Positions 7,540 to 16,029 of a stretch of 64,000 nucleotides of DNA are shown piece after piece; position 1 is the first letter of the stretch, and every line of letters starts with the position of its first letter. Source of the stretch: JBNKVT01 sp050299335 (GTDB lineage Bacteria; Pseudomonadota; Alphaproteobacteria; Rhodobacterales; Rhodobacteraceae); the NCBI GenBank assembly GCA_050299335.1, contig JBNKVT010000042.1, forward strand, positions 1 to 64,000, read 5' to 3'. A program made the translations under genes and the position numbers. The notes beneath the pieces are model-generated. The model had not been told where the DNA came from. It worked only from the letters and a program-made list of their open reading frames with translations, and did no database searches.

Positions 7540-10500
7540 ATGCCGAAGAGAACCGACATCCGCTCGATCATGATTATCGGGGCGGGGCCTATCGTCATCG
7601 GGCAGGCCTGCGAGTTCGACTATTCCGGCGCGCAGGCGTGCAAGGCGCTGCGGGAGGAAGGCTACCGGGTGATCCTGGTCAATTCCAACCCCGCGACGAT
7701 CATGACCGATCCGGGGCTGGCCGATGCGACCTACATCGAGCCGATCACGCCCGAGATCGTCGCCAAGATCATCGCCAAGGAGAAGCCCGACGCGCTGTTG
7801 CCGACAATGGGCGGGCAGACGGGGCTGAATACGGCGCTGAAGCTCGACGATATGGGGGTGCTGGAAGAGCACGGGGTCGAATTGATCGGGGCAAAGCGGG
7901 CCGCCATCGAGATGGCCGAGGACCGGAAGCTGTTCCGCGAGGCGATGGACCGGATCGGGCTGGAGAACCCCAAGGCGACGATCATTGCCGCGCCGAAGAA
8001 AGACAACGGCAAGTACGATATCAACGCTGGCGTGGCCCTGGCCATCGAGGCGATTGATTATGTCGGGTTGCCGGCGATCATCCGGCCTGCCTTCACGCTG
8101 GGCGGCACCGGCGGTGGGGTGGCGTATAACCGGGAGGATTACGAGAAGATCTGCCGGTCGGGGCTGGATGCGTCGCCCGTTGGGCAAATTCTAGTCGATG
8201 AAAGTCTGTTGGGGTGGAAAGAGTTCGAGATGGAAGTGGTCCGCGACAAGGCGGATAACTGCATCATCATCTGTTCCATCGAAAATGTCGATCCGATGGG
8301 GGTGCATACCGGGGATTCGATCACCGTCGCCCCGGCGCTGACGCTGACCGACAAGGAATATCAGGTGATGCGCAACGCCTCGATCGCGGTATTGCGGGAG
8401 ATCGGGGTCGAGACCGGCGGGTCGAACGTGCAGTTCGCGCTGCATCCCGACACGGGCCGCATGGTGGTGATCGAAATGAATCCGCGGGTTTCGCGGTCCT
8501 CGGCGCTGGCCTCGAAGGCGACGGGCTTTCCGATTGCCAAGGTGGCTGCGAAGCTGGCGGTTGGGTACACGCTGGATGAATTGGACAACGATATCACCAA
8601 GGTGACGCCGGCGAGCTTCGAGCCGACGATTGATTATGTGGTGACGAAGATCCCCCGGTTTGCGTTCGAGAAGTTCCCGGGCTCGAAGCCGGAACTGACG
8701 ACGGCGATGAAGTCGGTGGGCGAGGCAATGGCGATTGGGCGGAGCTTCCATGAGAGCCTGCAGAAGGCTCTGGCGTCGATGGAGACGGGGCTGACGGGGC
8801 TCGATGAGATCGAGATACCGGGGATGGATGAGGACAAGCGGGCGGCGATCACCGCGGCCTTGTCGAAGCAGACGCCGGACCGGATCAGGCTGATTGCACA
8901 GGCGATGCGCGAGGGGCTGGACCTGGACACCATCCAGGCAGTGACGAAGTTCGATCCGTGGTTCCTGGAGCGGATAGCCGAGATTGTAGCCGAAGAGGCG
9001 CTTGTGCGCGAAGGCGGGCTTCCCGAGGGAGCGCAGGCGATCCGGCATCTGAAGATGATGGGCTTCACCGATGCGCGGCTGGCGGCCTTGACCGGGCTGA
9101 GCGAGGGCGAGGTTCGCGCCCGGCGGACGCAGGCCGGGGTGACGCCGGTCTTCAAGCGGATCGATACCTGTGCGGCGGAATTCGAGGCCCAGACGCCCTA
9201 CATGTATTCGACCTATGAGGCTGATGCGATGGGAGATGTCGAATGCGAGGCACGGCCCTCGGAGGCGAAGAAGGTCGCCATTCTCGGCGGCGGGCCGAAC
9301 CGGATCGGGCAGGGGATCGAGTTCGATTATTGCTGCTGTCATGCGTGCTTTGCGCTGACCGATGCCGGGTATGAGACGATCATGGTGAATTGCAATCCCG
9401 AGACGGTCTCGACCGATTACGACACGTCGGATCGCCTCTATTTCGAGCCTTTGACGCTGGAATGCACCCTGGAAATCCTGCGCAAGGAACAGGAGGCGGG
9501 GACCTTGCACGGGGTAATCGTGCAGTTCGGCGGGCAGACGCCGCTGAAGCTGGCGCAGGCGTTGCAGGACGAGGGGATCCCGATCCTCGGGACGACGCCC
9601 GATGCGATTGACCTGGCGGAGGACCGGGAGCGGTTCCAGCAGTTGCTGAACCGTCTGGGGCTGAAGCAGCCGAAGAACGCCATTGCGAAGACGCCGGACG
9701 AGGCGCGGGCGGCGGCGGCGGAGCTGGGCTATCCGCTGGTGATCCGGCCGTCCTATGTGCTGGGCGGGAGGGCGATGGAGATCGTGCGGGATGATGCGCA
9801 GCTGAACCGGTATATCACCGAAGCCGTGCAGGTATCGGGGAAGAACCCTGTGCTTCTGGACAGCTATCTGGCCGGGGCGGTTGAGGTCGATGTGGACGCG
9901 CTGTCCGATGGCGAGAATGTGCATGTGGCAGGTGTCATGGAGCATATCGAGGAGGCCGGGGTGCATTCCGGCGACAGTGCCTGTTCACTGCCGCCCTATA
10001 GTCTCGATCCCGCGACGATTGCCGAGATGAAGCGCCAGACGGAAGCCATGGCGCGGGGGCTGAATGTGGTCGGGCTGATGAATGTGCAGTTCGCGGTGAA
10101 GGACGGGGAGATTTTCTTTTTGGAGGTCAACCCGAGGGCCTCGCGGACGGTGCCGTTCGTGGCGAAGGCGACGGACAGCGCCATTGCCTCGATTGCGGCG
10201 CGGCTGATGGCGGGCGAGAAGCTGAGCGATTTCCCGTCGCGGGCGCCTTATCCGGCGGGGGTGGGTCCCGACGATCCGCTGCCGCTGGCCGATCCGTTGA
10301 CGCTGGCGGACCCGGATATGCCGTGGTTCTCGGTCAAGGAGGCGGTGATGCCGTTCGCGCGGTTCCCGGGGGTGGATACTCTCTTGGGCCCGGAGATGCG
10401 CTCAACCGGCGAGGTGATGGGGTGGGATAGGTCCTTCAGCCGGGCGTTCCTGAAGGCGCAGATGGGGGCGGGGACGGATTTGCCCTCGGGCGGCACGGTG

Positions 10501-10878
10501 TTTGTCTCGATCAAGGATGCCGACAAGGGGCCGATCATGCTGGAGGCGGCGCGGACGGTGGCCGAGCTTGGCTTCCACGTGCTGGCGACGCGGGGGACGG
10601 CGGCCTGGCTGGTGGAGAACGGGATCGAGGCGGAAGCGATCAACAAGGTCTACGAGGGCCGGCCCGATATTGTCGATGCGATGAAGGACGGGCGGGTGCA
10701 TCTGGTGTTCAACACGACAGAGGGCGCGCAGTCCATCGCCGACAGCCGCGAGATCCGGAGCGTGGCGCTGTATGACAAGATCCCCTACTACACGACGGCA
10801 GCCGGGGCCCGGGCGGCGGCGCGGGCGATGAAGGACCGGATGGAGGGGGAACTTGGGGTTAGGTCGCTGCAGGGGTGA
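7540..10878 (+). CDS. carB: Carbamoyl-phosphate synthase, large subunit
   Basis: 1112 residues, normal for CarB. With CarA it makes carbamoyl phosphate from glutamine, bicarbonate and ATP for arginine and pyrimidines. The two homologous ATP-grasp halves are clear: half one starts IMIIGAGPIVIGQACEFDYSG and includes MGGQTGLNTAL and MNPRVSRSSALASKATG; half two starts VAILGGGPNRIGQGIEFDYCC with QFGGQTPLKLA and VNPRASRTVPFVAKATD. The C-terminal allosteric MGS-like domain follows (from about FVSIKDADKGPIM). Start ATG at 7540 was chosen because the protein begins MPKRTDIRSIMIIGAGP as in relatives; an upstream frame extension is not conserved-looking. carA is not in the window. Confidence 0.97.
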   Translation: MPKRTDIRSIMIIGAGPIVIGQACEFDYSGAQACKALREEGYRVILVNSNPATIMTDPGLADATYIEPITPEIVAKIIAKEKPDALLPTMGGQTGLNTALKLDDMGVLEEHGVELIGAKRAAIEMAEDRKLFREAMDRIGLENPKATIIAAPKKDNGKYDINAGVALAIEAIDYVGLPAIIRPAFTLGGTGGGVAYNREDYEKICRSGLDASPVGQILVDESLLGWKEFEMEVVRDKADNCIIICSIENVDPMGVHTGDSITVAPALTLTDKEYQVMRNASIAVLREIGVETGGSNVQFALHPDTGRMVVIEMNPRVSRSSALASKATGFPIAKVAAKLAVGYTLDELDNDITKVTPASFEPTIDYVVTKIPRFAFEKFPGSKPELTTAMKSVGEAMAIGRSFHESLQKALASMETGLTGLDEIEIPGMDEDKRAAITAALSKQTPDRIRLIAQAMREGLDLDTIQAVTKFDPWFLERIAEIVAEEALVREGGLPEGAQAIRHLKMMGFTDARLAALTGLSEGEVRARRTQAGVTPVFKRIDTCAAEFEAQTPYMYSTYEADAMGDVECEARPSEAKKVAILGGGPNRIGQGIEFDYCCCHACFALTDAGYETIMVNCNPETVSTDYDTSDRLYFEPLTLECTLEILRKEQEAGTLHGVIVQFGGQTPLKLAQALQDEGIPILGTTPDAIDLAEDRERFQQLLNRLGLKQPKNAIAKTPDEARAAAAELGYPLVIRPSYVLGGRAMEIVRDDAQLNRYITEAVQVSGKNPVLLDSYLAGAVEVDVDALSDGENVHVAGVMEHIEEAGVHSGDSACSLPPYSLDPATIAEMKRQTEAMARGLNVVGLMNVQFAVKDGEIFFLEVNPRASRTVPFVAKATDSAIASIAARLMAGEKLSDFPSRAPYPAGVGPDDPLPLADPLTLADPDMPWFSVKEAVMPFARFPGVDTLLGPEMRSTGEVMGWDRSFSRAFLKAQMGAGTDLPSGGTVFVSIKDADKGPIMLEAARTVAELGFHVLATRGTAAWLVENGIEAEAINKVYEGRPDIVDAMKDGRVHLVFNTTEGAQSIADSREIRSVALYDKIPYYTTAAGARAAARAMKDRMEGELGVRSLQG

Positions 10879-11163
10879 GCTTATTTACGGGCCAGTTCAT
10901 GGGAAACCAGGCCGGTAATTTACTGGAAAGCTCGTTGGTATATCTCTTTATGAATAACGCCGAAATGTATTTGGTTTTATCTCCGGTTGGAGGGATTTCT
11001 TGTAGTGATCCCCAGAGTCATCACAATATGTAGAAAAATCTGTGGATAACTTGGTGGAAAACTGTTGACGTACACCTGTGTTTAGTATACATGGGTCAAC
11101 AGACATCTACTTCTTGCGTCGACATGCATTTATTGTGTGTTGACGCTTAACATGTTCTCCCCC
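10879..11163. other. AT-rich intergenic region with TGTTGAC repeats and a DnaA-box-like site
   Basis: Composition drops abruptly after carB. TGTGGATAA at 11041-11049 matches the DnaA box consensus on the opposite strand. CTGTTGAC (11062-11069) and GTCAACAG (11095-11102) form a perfect 8-bp inverted repeat 25 bases apart, and a third TGTTGACG lies at 11139-11145. TTGACG at 11140-11145 with TAGCTG about 18 bases on could be the promoter of the downstream leader. No protein-coding frame is convincing. The composition suggests acquired DNA. Confidence 0.5.
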
Positions 11164-11343
11164 TAGCTGCAAGCTACCGCCGAGTCTCAATGCAAACGAC
11201 GCCGCCCCAGCGGCAACTGAGACGGCGTCTATGCTCGGACTCGCTAACCGGAAGGCTGCGCGAGTATGCCGTAAGCACCTTAGGTTTTAAGTGACTTGAG
11301 GGGCATGTCAAGCGGCCTTCCTTTTTGAAAAAGGAAGAAAACT
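11164..11343 (+). promoter_or_regulatory. Highly structured 5' leader with two exclusive folds over a ribosome binding site
   Basis: By eye this leader folds as follows. Independent hairpins: TAGCT/AGCTA (11164-11176), and GCC-ga-GTCTCA with TGAGACGGC (11179-11226) enclosing GCCGC/GCGGC. State 1: ACTCGC/GCGAGT (11239-11244 with 11260-11265) plus an 8-bp stem 11317-11324 with 11330-11337, which buries the AAGGAAG Shine-Dalgarno of the gene at 11344. State 2: GGAAGGCTGC (11250-11259) pairs over 10 bp with GCGGCCTTCC (11312-11321), enclosing a long hairpin (GTATGCC/GGCATGT with AAGCAC..TT/AAGTG.CTT inside). State 2 uses bases needed for both state 1 stems and frees the Shine-Dalgarno. That is riboswitch-like or thermosensor-like logic; no known class recognised. 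Confidence 0.5.
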
Positions 11344-11556
11344 ATGACTAGACGCTATCGTGGAAACATGAACGGCGAACGCTATCTTGGAAATACGAAC
11401 AAGATGGAAGTTCATGATCTGGACAATGAAAACACCAATTGCCAGATCGACGAGATCATTCGTGCCGGTCACGACAAACCGTTCTCCTCTCTCAGCACCG
11501 CACGCTCCTACGGCTATGACAATTGCCATTGGTGCCTCGGTGATTCCAATCGCTAG
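11344..11556 (+). CDS. Small cysteine-containing protein of unknown function (70 aa)
   Basis: 70 residues with a clear Shine-Dalgarno (AAGGAAG) that lies inside a hairpin. The N-terminus is basic (MTRRYRGN); the core reads EVHDLDNENTNCQIDEI and ends GYDNCHWCLGDSNR. The H...C and C..C arrangement, with a helix-like middle, resembles small metal-binding modules of the Ada type, but this is only a resemblance. Similar short proteins occur in scattered bacteria as far as I recall; no function is known to me. Base composition is AT-rich compared with its surroundings. Eleven bases separate it from the next small gene, so they form one unit. Confidence 0.7.
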   Translation: MTRRYRGNMNGERYLGNTNKMEVHDLDNENTNCQIDEIIRAGHDKPFSSLSTARSYGYDNCHWCLGDSNR

Positions 11557-11567
11557 GAGGCAAGACA

Positions 11568-11741
11568 ATGGCTACTAATCCTCCGTCTGGTGATGGAAAA
11601 CGTAACGGCGCGGTTCGCGGGCGTTCCCAGTTTAAAGCACCGAATGGCAACTGGACCAAACGGGATACTGCATCCGGTCGGTTCATGGACCAGAAGACCT
11701 CGTCTTCGAAACCATTCAAAGGTGTGCGGAAGGAAAAGTAA
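11568..11741 (+). CDS. Small basic protein of unknown function (57 aa)
   Basis: 57 residues: MATNPPSGDGKRNGAVRGRS, then an NGNWTKRDTASGRFMDQK block and the end KPFKGVRKEK. It is rich in Lys/Arg, Gly, Ser and Asn, has no cysteine, and is likely disordered or nucleic-acid binding. AGGAGG precedes the ATG by six bases, a near-perfect Shine-Dalgarno stronger than that of most neighbours. I recall similar short proteins (GRFMD..K....FKGVR) in other bacteria without known function. It is translated directly after the 70-aa gene and probably works with it. Confidence 0.75.
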   Translation: MATNPPSGDGKRNGAVRGRSQFKAPNGNWTKRDTASGRFMDQKTSSSKPFKGVRKEK

Positions 11742-11766
11742 TTTCCTTTCCGTTGTGGGGTGGGGA

Positions 11767-11782
11767 GTGCGAAAGCGCTCTC
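11767..11782 (+). terminator. GNRA-capped hairpin after the small-gene pair
   Basis: GAGTGC-GAAA-GCGCTC forms a six-pair stem (one G-U) with a GAAA tetraloop, 25 bases after the second small gene. No strong T run follows, so it may stabilise the 3' end of the transcript or terminate weakly. Confidence 0.4.
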
Positions 11783-12192
11783 CGCTTATATTGATTCAGG
11801 AAGATCATTCCCCGGTTGAACTAAATTCCATGGTATGAGTGCCAAGACCGCCCTTGGAAGGGCGCTCCCCGGAGTTTTTTCGGGTCACTTTATGGCGCAC
11901 TCCCTTCCCAGCAGGCCGCGCGGTCCTGGCTTCACCAAAGCGCCCGCCCCGGGGGAAGGGCGGGCTTGGCCCGGTGCTGGTCGCACCGTGCCTGCTTTGA
12001 GCGGGGGCAAGGGGTGATGATAGGATACGGCAATGGTGCGTGAAATCACGCACCCTACGGAGCGGATGGCCGGGACATCTCACGATATGTGTCGGTAGCT
12101 GACCCTGAATTGATCGGGCGGGTGCTCGTTTGGGGGAACGGGATGGGGTATGTTGGCGTCGTATCTCTGAGCGGAAAGAGCGGAGCGAAGCG
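11783..12192. other. Intergenic stretch before the DUF3108 gene
   Basis: No gene seen. It holds a GC-rich block with short dyads (such as CGCCC..GGGCG near 11941-11970) and the dyad at 12034-12053. Composition returns to the high-GC norm at about 11830, marking the right edge of the AT-rich island. Confidence 0.35.
12034..12053. repeat. GGTGCGTG/CACGCACC dyad
   Basis: Perfect 8-bp inverted repeat around AAAT (GGTGCGTG aaat CACGCACC), followed by CTACGG. Sequences of this form recur in intergenic DNA of many bacteria. It may be an interspersed repeat; no function can be read here. Confidence 0.45.
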
Positions 12193-12909
12193 ATGATGCG
12201 GATGATCCTTGGGATGCTGGTGGGGCTGGTGGGGCTGGTGGCCCTGCCGGCGATGGCGGATAAGGCGAGCCAGAGTTTCTCGGTCTATGTCGGCGGGCTC
12301 AGGGCCGGGACGATCGGGCTGGCCTCGGATGTCTCGGGGCGGAATTACGTGGCGCGCGGTATCGTCAAGGCCGACGGGCTGTTGGCGATGTTCGCCGATT
12401 TCGGCTTCGACGGGACGGTGCGCGGCGCGGTGTCGGGCAATTCCGTCTCGCCCCGGAGCTATGCGGGCGAGCACAGGAACCGCTCGGGCGAGCGGATGAC
12501 GGTGATGACATTCTCCGGCAACCGACCGACCAGCGTGACGCTGACCCCGCCGAAGGACCCGCGCAGATACGATGTCGATCCGGGGGCGCAGACCGGGACG
12601 GTCGATCCGGTCTCGGCGAGTTTCCTCCTGCTCAGGGACCGGCCGATGGAGATGGCCTGCGACCAGCGGATCGAGATTTTCGACGGGACGAAGCGGTCGC
12701 GGATATCGCTCGGCGGCAAGGAGCGGACCGAGGAGGGCTGGATCTGCCGGGGGGAATACCGGCGGGTGGCGGGGTTCTCGCCCCGGCAGATGGAAAAGCA
12801 GAGCCGGTTCGGATTCACCCTGTATCTGAGGGAAGAGAGCGGGATGGCGGTGGTCGAGAAGTTCCACACCGACTCGGTTGCCGGGACGGTGGTGGCGATC
12901 CGGCGGTAG
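12193..12909 (+). CDS. DUF3108 domain-containing exported protein
   Basis: 238 residues. Signal peptide about 1-22 (MMRMILGMLVGLVGLVALPAMA), so it is periplasmic. The body has the DUF3108 pattern: an opening strand SFSVYVGGLRAGTIGL, the block YVARGIVKADGLLAMFADFGF, and later VDPVSASFLLLRD. Two cysteines (MACDQR and WICRGEY) could pair. Function unknown; the family is thought to be an outer-membrane-associated beta-structure. The start is chosen by GGAG seven bases upstream of ATG. A good terminator-like hairpin follows. Confidence 0.8.
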   Translation: MMRMILGMLVGLVGLVALPAMADKASQSFSVYVGGLRAGTIGLASDVSGRNYVARGIVKADGLLAMFADFGFDGTVRGAVSGNSVSPRSYAGEHRNRSGERMTVMTFSGNRPTSVTLTPPKDPRRYDVDPGAQTGTVDPVSASFLLLRDRPMEMACDQRIEIFDGTKRSRISLGGKERTEEGWICRGEYRRVAGFSPRQMEKQSRFGFTLYLREESGMAVVEKFHTDSVAGTVVAIRR

Positions 12910-12921
12910 CGCGGTTTCAGG

Positions 12922-12945
12922 GCAAGGCGGGTCATCCTGCCTTGC
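12922..12945. terminator. Hairpin after the DUF3108 gene
   Basis: Ten-pair stem GCAAGGCGGG / CCTGCCTTGC (one G-U) with loop TCAT, 13 bases after the stop codon. No T run follows. Likely a transcript 3' end or partial terminator before hrpB. Confidence 0.5.
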
Positions 12946-13018
12946 GTCAGGAAGGCGCAAGACCGGGCGCAGGGCGTTTCCGTTTGAAACGGGGACTTGC
13001 CGGTGTCATGAGACGCGA

Positions 13019-15451
13019 ATGGATACGCTCCCGATAACCCCGGTAATACCTGACATCGTGGCGGCGGTCGTGCGCACCGGCACCTGCGTTCTGAGCGCGC
13101 CGCCGGGGGCGGGCAAGACCTCGACGGTGCCCCTGGTGCTCATGGACGCGGTCGAGGGCAAGATCCTGATGCTGGAACCGCGGCGGGTGGCCGCGCGGGC
13201 GGCGGCGGAGCGGCTGGCGGAACAGTTGGGCGAAAGTCTCGGGGCGACGGTGGGCCTTCGGATGCGCGGGGAAAGCATCGCGGGCCGCCGGATCGAGGTG
13301 GTGACCGACGGGGTGCTGACCCGGATGCTGCAGGGGGATCCCGGGCTCGACGGCGTCGGCTGCGTGATCTTCGACGAGTTTCACGAACGCAGTCTGCAGG
13401 GCGATCTGGGCCTGGCCTTCTGTCTGGAGGCGCGCGGTGCGCTGCGCGAAGACCTGAAGCTGGTGGTGATGTCGGCGACCCTGGATGCGGGCCCGGTCGC
13501 GGCCCTTCTGGGCGGAGCGCCGGTCGTTGAGGCCGAAGGGCGGACCTTTCCGGTGGAGACCATCCATACACAGGCGCCCGCCGGCATGCTGAAAGGCCGC
13601 GAGTTTGAGCGGGCGGTGGCCGGGCTGGTGGAACAGGCTTTGGCAGAACAGGAAGGCGGGGTGCTGGTGTTTCTGCCCGGGGAGGGGGAGATCCGCCGGG
13701 TGATGGGGATGCTGGACCTCAAGGGCGTGGAGATACTGCCGCTTTATGGGGCGTTGCCGTTCAAGGCGCAGCGGGCGGCGATCCGGCCCTCGGCGGGGCG
13801 CAAGGTGGTGCTGGCGACCTCGATCGCCGAGACCTCGCTGACCATCGAGGATGTGCGGGTCGTGGTCGATGGCGGCAAGGCCCGCCGTGCCGTCTTCGAT
13901 CCGGGCAAGGGGATGTCACGGCTGGTCACGGAACGGGTGAGCCGGGCTGAGGCCGACCAGCGGCGCGGCCGGGCCGGAAGGCTGGCGCCCGGGGCGTGCT
14001 ACCGGCTCTGGGCCAAGGGGGAGGAGGGCGCGCTGGCGGCCTTCGCGGCGCCCGAGATCGCCACCGCCGATCTGGCTGGGATGGCGCTCGACATGGCGAT
14101 GTGGGGCGCGCGGGGGGCGGAAGGCCTGGCCCTGCTGACGCCGCCGCCGGAAGGGATGCTCGACGGTGCGCGGGCGCTGTTGCGCGATCTCGGAGCGCTG
14201 GATGCGGAGGGCGGGATCACGCCGCATGGGCGGGCGATGGCGAAACTTCCCACGCATCCGCGGCTGGCGCATATGGTGCTGAGCGGCGGCCCGGGGAGCG
14301 CCGCGCTGGCGGCACTGTGCGAGGAACGCGGGGTGCTGCGGCAGGCTCCGGTCGATCTGGGCGCGCAACTGGTCTGCCTGCATGGAAAGAAGGGCGTGGG
14401 AGAGGTTGACCGGGGCGCTCTGGCGCGGGTGCGGGAGGGGGCAAGGCGGCTCAAGCGGTACGAAGGCGGACCCGAAAGACAAGACGTCTCCCTGTCTCCG
14501 GGCGCGCAATTGTCGCTGGCCTTTCCCGACCGGATCGCGCTGAAACGGCCAGGTGCTGCGGCGCGCTATCTGTTGTCAGGCGGTGCCGGGGCTGTGCTGG
14601 ACGAGACCGACCCGCTGGCCGGGTCCCAGATGCTGGTGGTATCGGACCTCGACGGAGACCGGCGGGAGGCGCGGATTCGGCGGGCCCTGCCGGTGAGCGA
14701 GGCCGAGATCAGGGCGGTTCATGGCGACCGGATATGCCAGGAGCGGGTCTGCGAGTGGGATCGGCGGGAGAAACGGGTGAAAGCGCGGGCGCGGGTCTCG
14801 CTCGGGGCGCTGGTCCTGCATGAGGAGGGGTGGACGGGGGCACCGGATGCGGATTTTTTGCCGGCCCTGCTGGACGGGGTCCGGGATCTCGGCCTTGCCG
14901 TTCTGCGCTGGCGGGTCGAGGATGCGCGGCTGCGCGAACGGATCGGCTGGCTGACGCGGCGGGGAGAGGCTCTGCCGGATGTCTCGGACGTGGCGCTCCT
15001 GGAGGAACTGGAGGCTTGGCTGGGGCCCTGTCTGGACGGATGCCGGTCGGTCGAGGCGCTGGGCCGGGCCCCGGCCGGCGCGGCGTTGAGGGCCTGGCTG
15101 GGATATGAGGTGATGGAACGGGTGGACCGGCTCGCGCCCGACGCGATCCGGGCGGCGACCGGGACGCGTTTGCCGGTGGATTATTCGGGCGAAAGGCCCC
15201 AGGTCTCGGTGCGGCTGCAAGAGATGCTCGGCGTGACGGCACATCCGGTGGTGGGGGCCGGGCGGGAACCCGTGGTCATCGAGTTCCTGTCGCCGGCACG
15301 GCGGCCGATCCAGACGACGGCGGACCTGCCGGCCTTCTGGGCGGGTTCCTATGCCGAGGTCAGAAAGGAGATGCGGGGGCGCTATCCGAAACATGACTGG
15401 CCGGAAAATCCGGGAGAAGCGGTGGCGACGCGCCGGCTGAAGCCGCGATAG
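13019..15451 (+). CDS. hrpB: ATP-dependent helicase HrpB
   Basis: 810 residues, normal for HrpB, a DEAH/RHA-type helicase. Helicase motifs are visible: SAPPGAGKTSTVPL (Walker A, about 27-40), IFDEFHER (motif II; DEFH instead of DEAH), VMSATLDA (motif III), LATSIAETSLTIEDV and QRRGRAGR (motif VI). The C-terminal HrpB-specific region ends with RRPIQTTADLPAFW and RKEMRGRYPKHDWPENP, which mark the family. Cellular role is poorly defined; RNA processing is assumed. Start at MDTLPITPVI, placing the Walker A motif at the usual distance. Confidence 0.94.
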   Translation: MDTLPITPVIPDIVAAVVRTGTCVLSAPPGAGKTSTVPLVLMDAVEGKILMLEPRRVAARAAAERLAEQLGESLGATVGLRMRGESIAGRRIEVVTDGVLTRMLQGDPGLDGVGCVIFDEFHERSLQGDLGLAFCLEARGALREDLKLVVMSATLDAGPVAALLGGAPVVEAEGRTFPVETIHTQAPAGMLKGREFERAVAGLVEQALAEQEGGVLVFLPGEGEIRRVMGMLDLKGVEILPLYGALPFKAQRAAIRPSAGRKVVLATSIAETSLTIEDVRVVVDGGKARRAVFDPGKGMSRLVTERVSRAEADQRRGRAGRLAPGACYRLWAKGEEGALAAFAAPEIATADLAGMALDMAMWGARGAEGLALLTPPPEGMLDGARALLRDLGALDAEGGITPHGRAMAKLPTHPRLAHMVLSGGPGSAALAALCEERGVLRQAPVDLGAQLVCLHGKKGVGEVDRGALARVREGARRLKRYEGGPERQDVSLSPGAQLSLAFPDRIALKRPGAAARYLLSGGAGAVLDETDPLAGSQMLVVSDLDGDRREARIRRALPVSEAEIRAVHGDRICQERVCEWDRREKRVKARARVSLGALVLHEEGWTGAPDADFLPALLDGVRDLGLAVLRWRVEDARLRERIGWLTRRGEALPDVSDVALLEELEAWLGPCLDGCRSVEALGRAPAGAALRAWLGYEVMERVDRLAPDAIRAATGTRLPVDYSGERPQVSVRLQEMLGVTAHPVVGAGREPVVIEFLSPARRPIQTTADLPAFWAGSYAEVRKEMRGRYPKHDWPENPGEAVATRRLKPR

Positions 15452-16029
15452 ATCCGGCTTTTATGTCGTCGGCATTGCCAGGTTGAGATGCTTCACCCAG
15501 CTATCGCGGGGCGCCGCCCGCGCCTCCGGGACGATCGGAGAGAACCACACCGGCACAGGGCACCGACCCTGGAGGCGACATATGGACCCTTCCGGCAATG
15601 TGGCTCCACCCCCCCAGGTCAGCGCATTCGTGTTTGGTACGCCGGAAATGTGGTGCATTTCAAAGTGTCGCGGAACCGGCCCCAACCCGGACCTTCGCCC
15701 TCCGCCCCGCTCAAAACCTGTCCGGTGCGATCCGCGACCCAAGCCTGGCCCATCCCTCCGGCGCGCTGCCGACACAGGCTGAAAGCGGCTCGCTCGGACG
15801 TGACTTTACCATGAAGTGATCCGCCGAGTGCTTCGGACGGTACCCATCCTGGGTCGGGCTTAACCTTGATTTCTGGGACGAGGCCGCGCGTATCCGGACT
15901 TTAAGTAATCGGGATCAAGGTCCGCTTTTCAGAGGATAATCTGATTAGTAATTAGTCATTCTTTAGAAACCATTTTTGATTTACCTTCGCGCCACCGGCC
16001 CTTGGTTAACGCAATTTCAGGGAGAGATC
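15452..16029. other. Intergenic region upstream of glutamate dehydrogenase
   Basis: No convincing gene in 578 bases. Short frames here are proline/arginine-rich and lack ribosome binding sites. From about 15900 the sequence turns AT-rich, with GATTAGTAATTAGTCA (15941-15956), two ATTAG repeats inside an imperfect palindrome, and is the likely promoter/operator region for the gdh gene. Confidence 0.4.

Noticed and set aside
8191..9966. Minus-strand frame of 591 codons inside carB
   Set aside because: Arg/His/Pro-rich antisense shadow of carB with no recognisable domain.
11041..11049. Chromosomal or plasmid replication origin
   Set aside because: Only one exact DnaA-box match and no replication or partition genes nearby; kept only as a site of interest.
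11190..11260. Possible tmRNA: GCAAACGACGCC resembles an alphaproteobacterial tag start (A-N-D-A)
   Set aside because: The frame from GCA has no stop where a tag should end, there is no ALAA-type end, and no tRNA-like acceptor with CCA could be folded.
11250..11337. Retron-type msr-msd RNA
   Set aside because: The inverted ends and hairpins are suggestive, but there is no reverse transcriptase gene and the downstream proteins are too small.
15483..15819. Small plus-strand frames between hrpB and gdh
   Set aside because: No ribosome binding sites, overlapping in all three frames, Pro/Arg-rich; likely non-coding.
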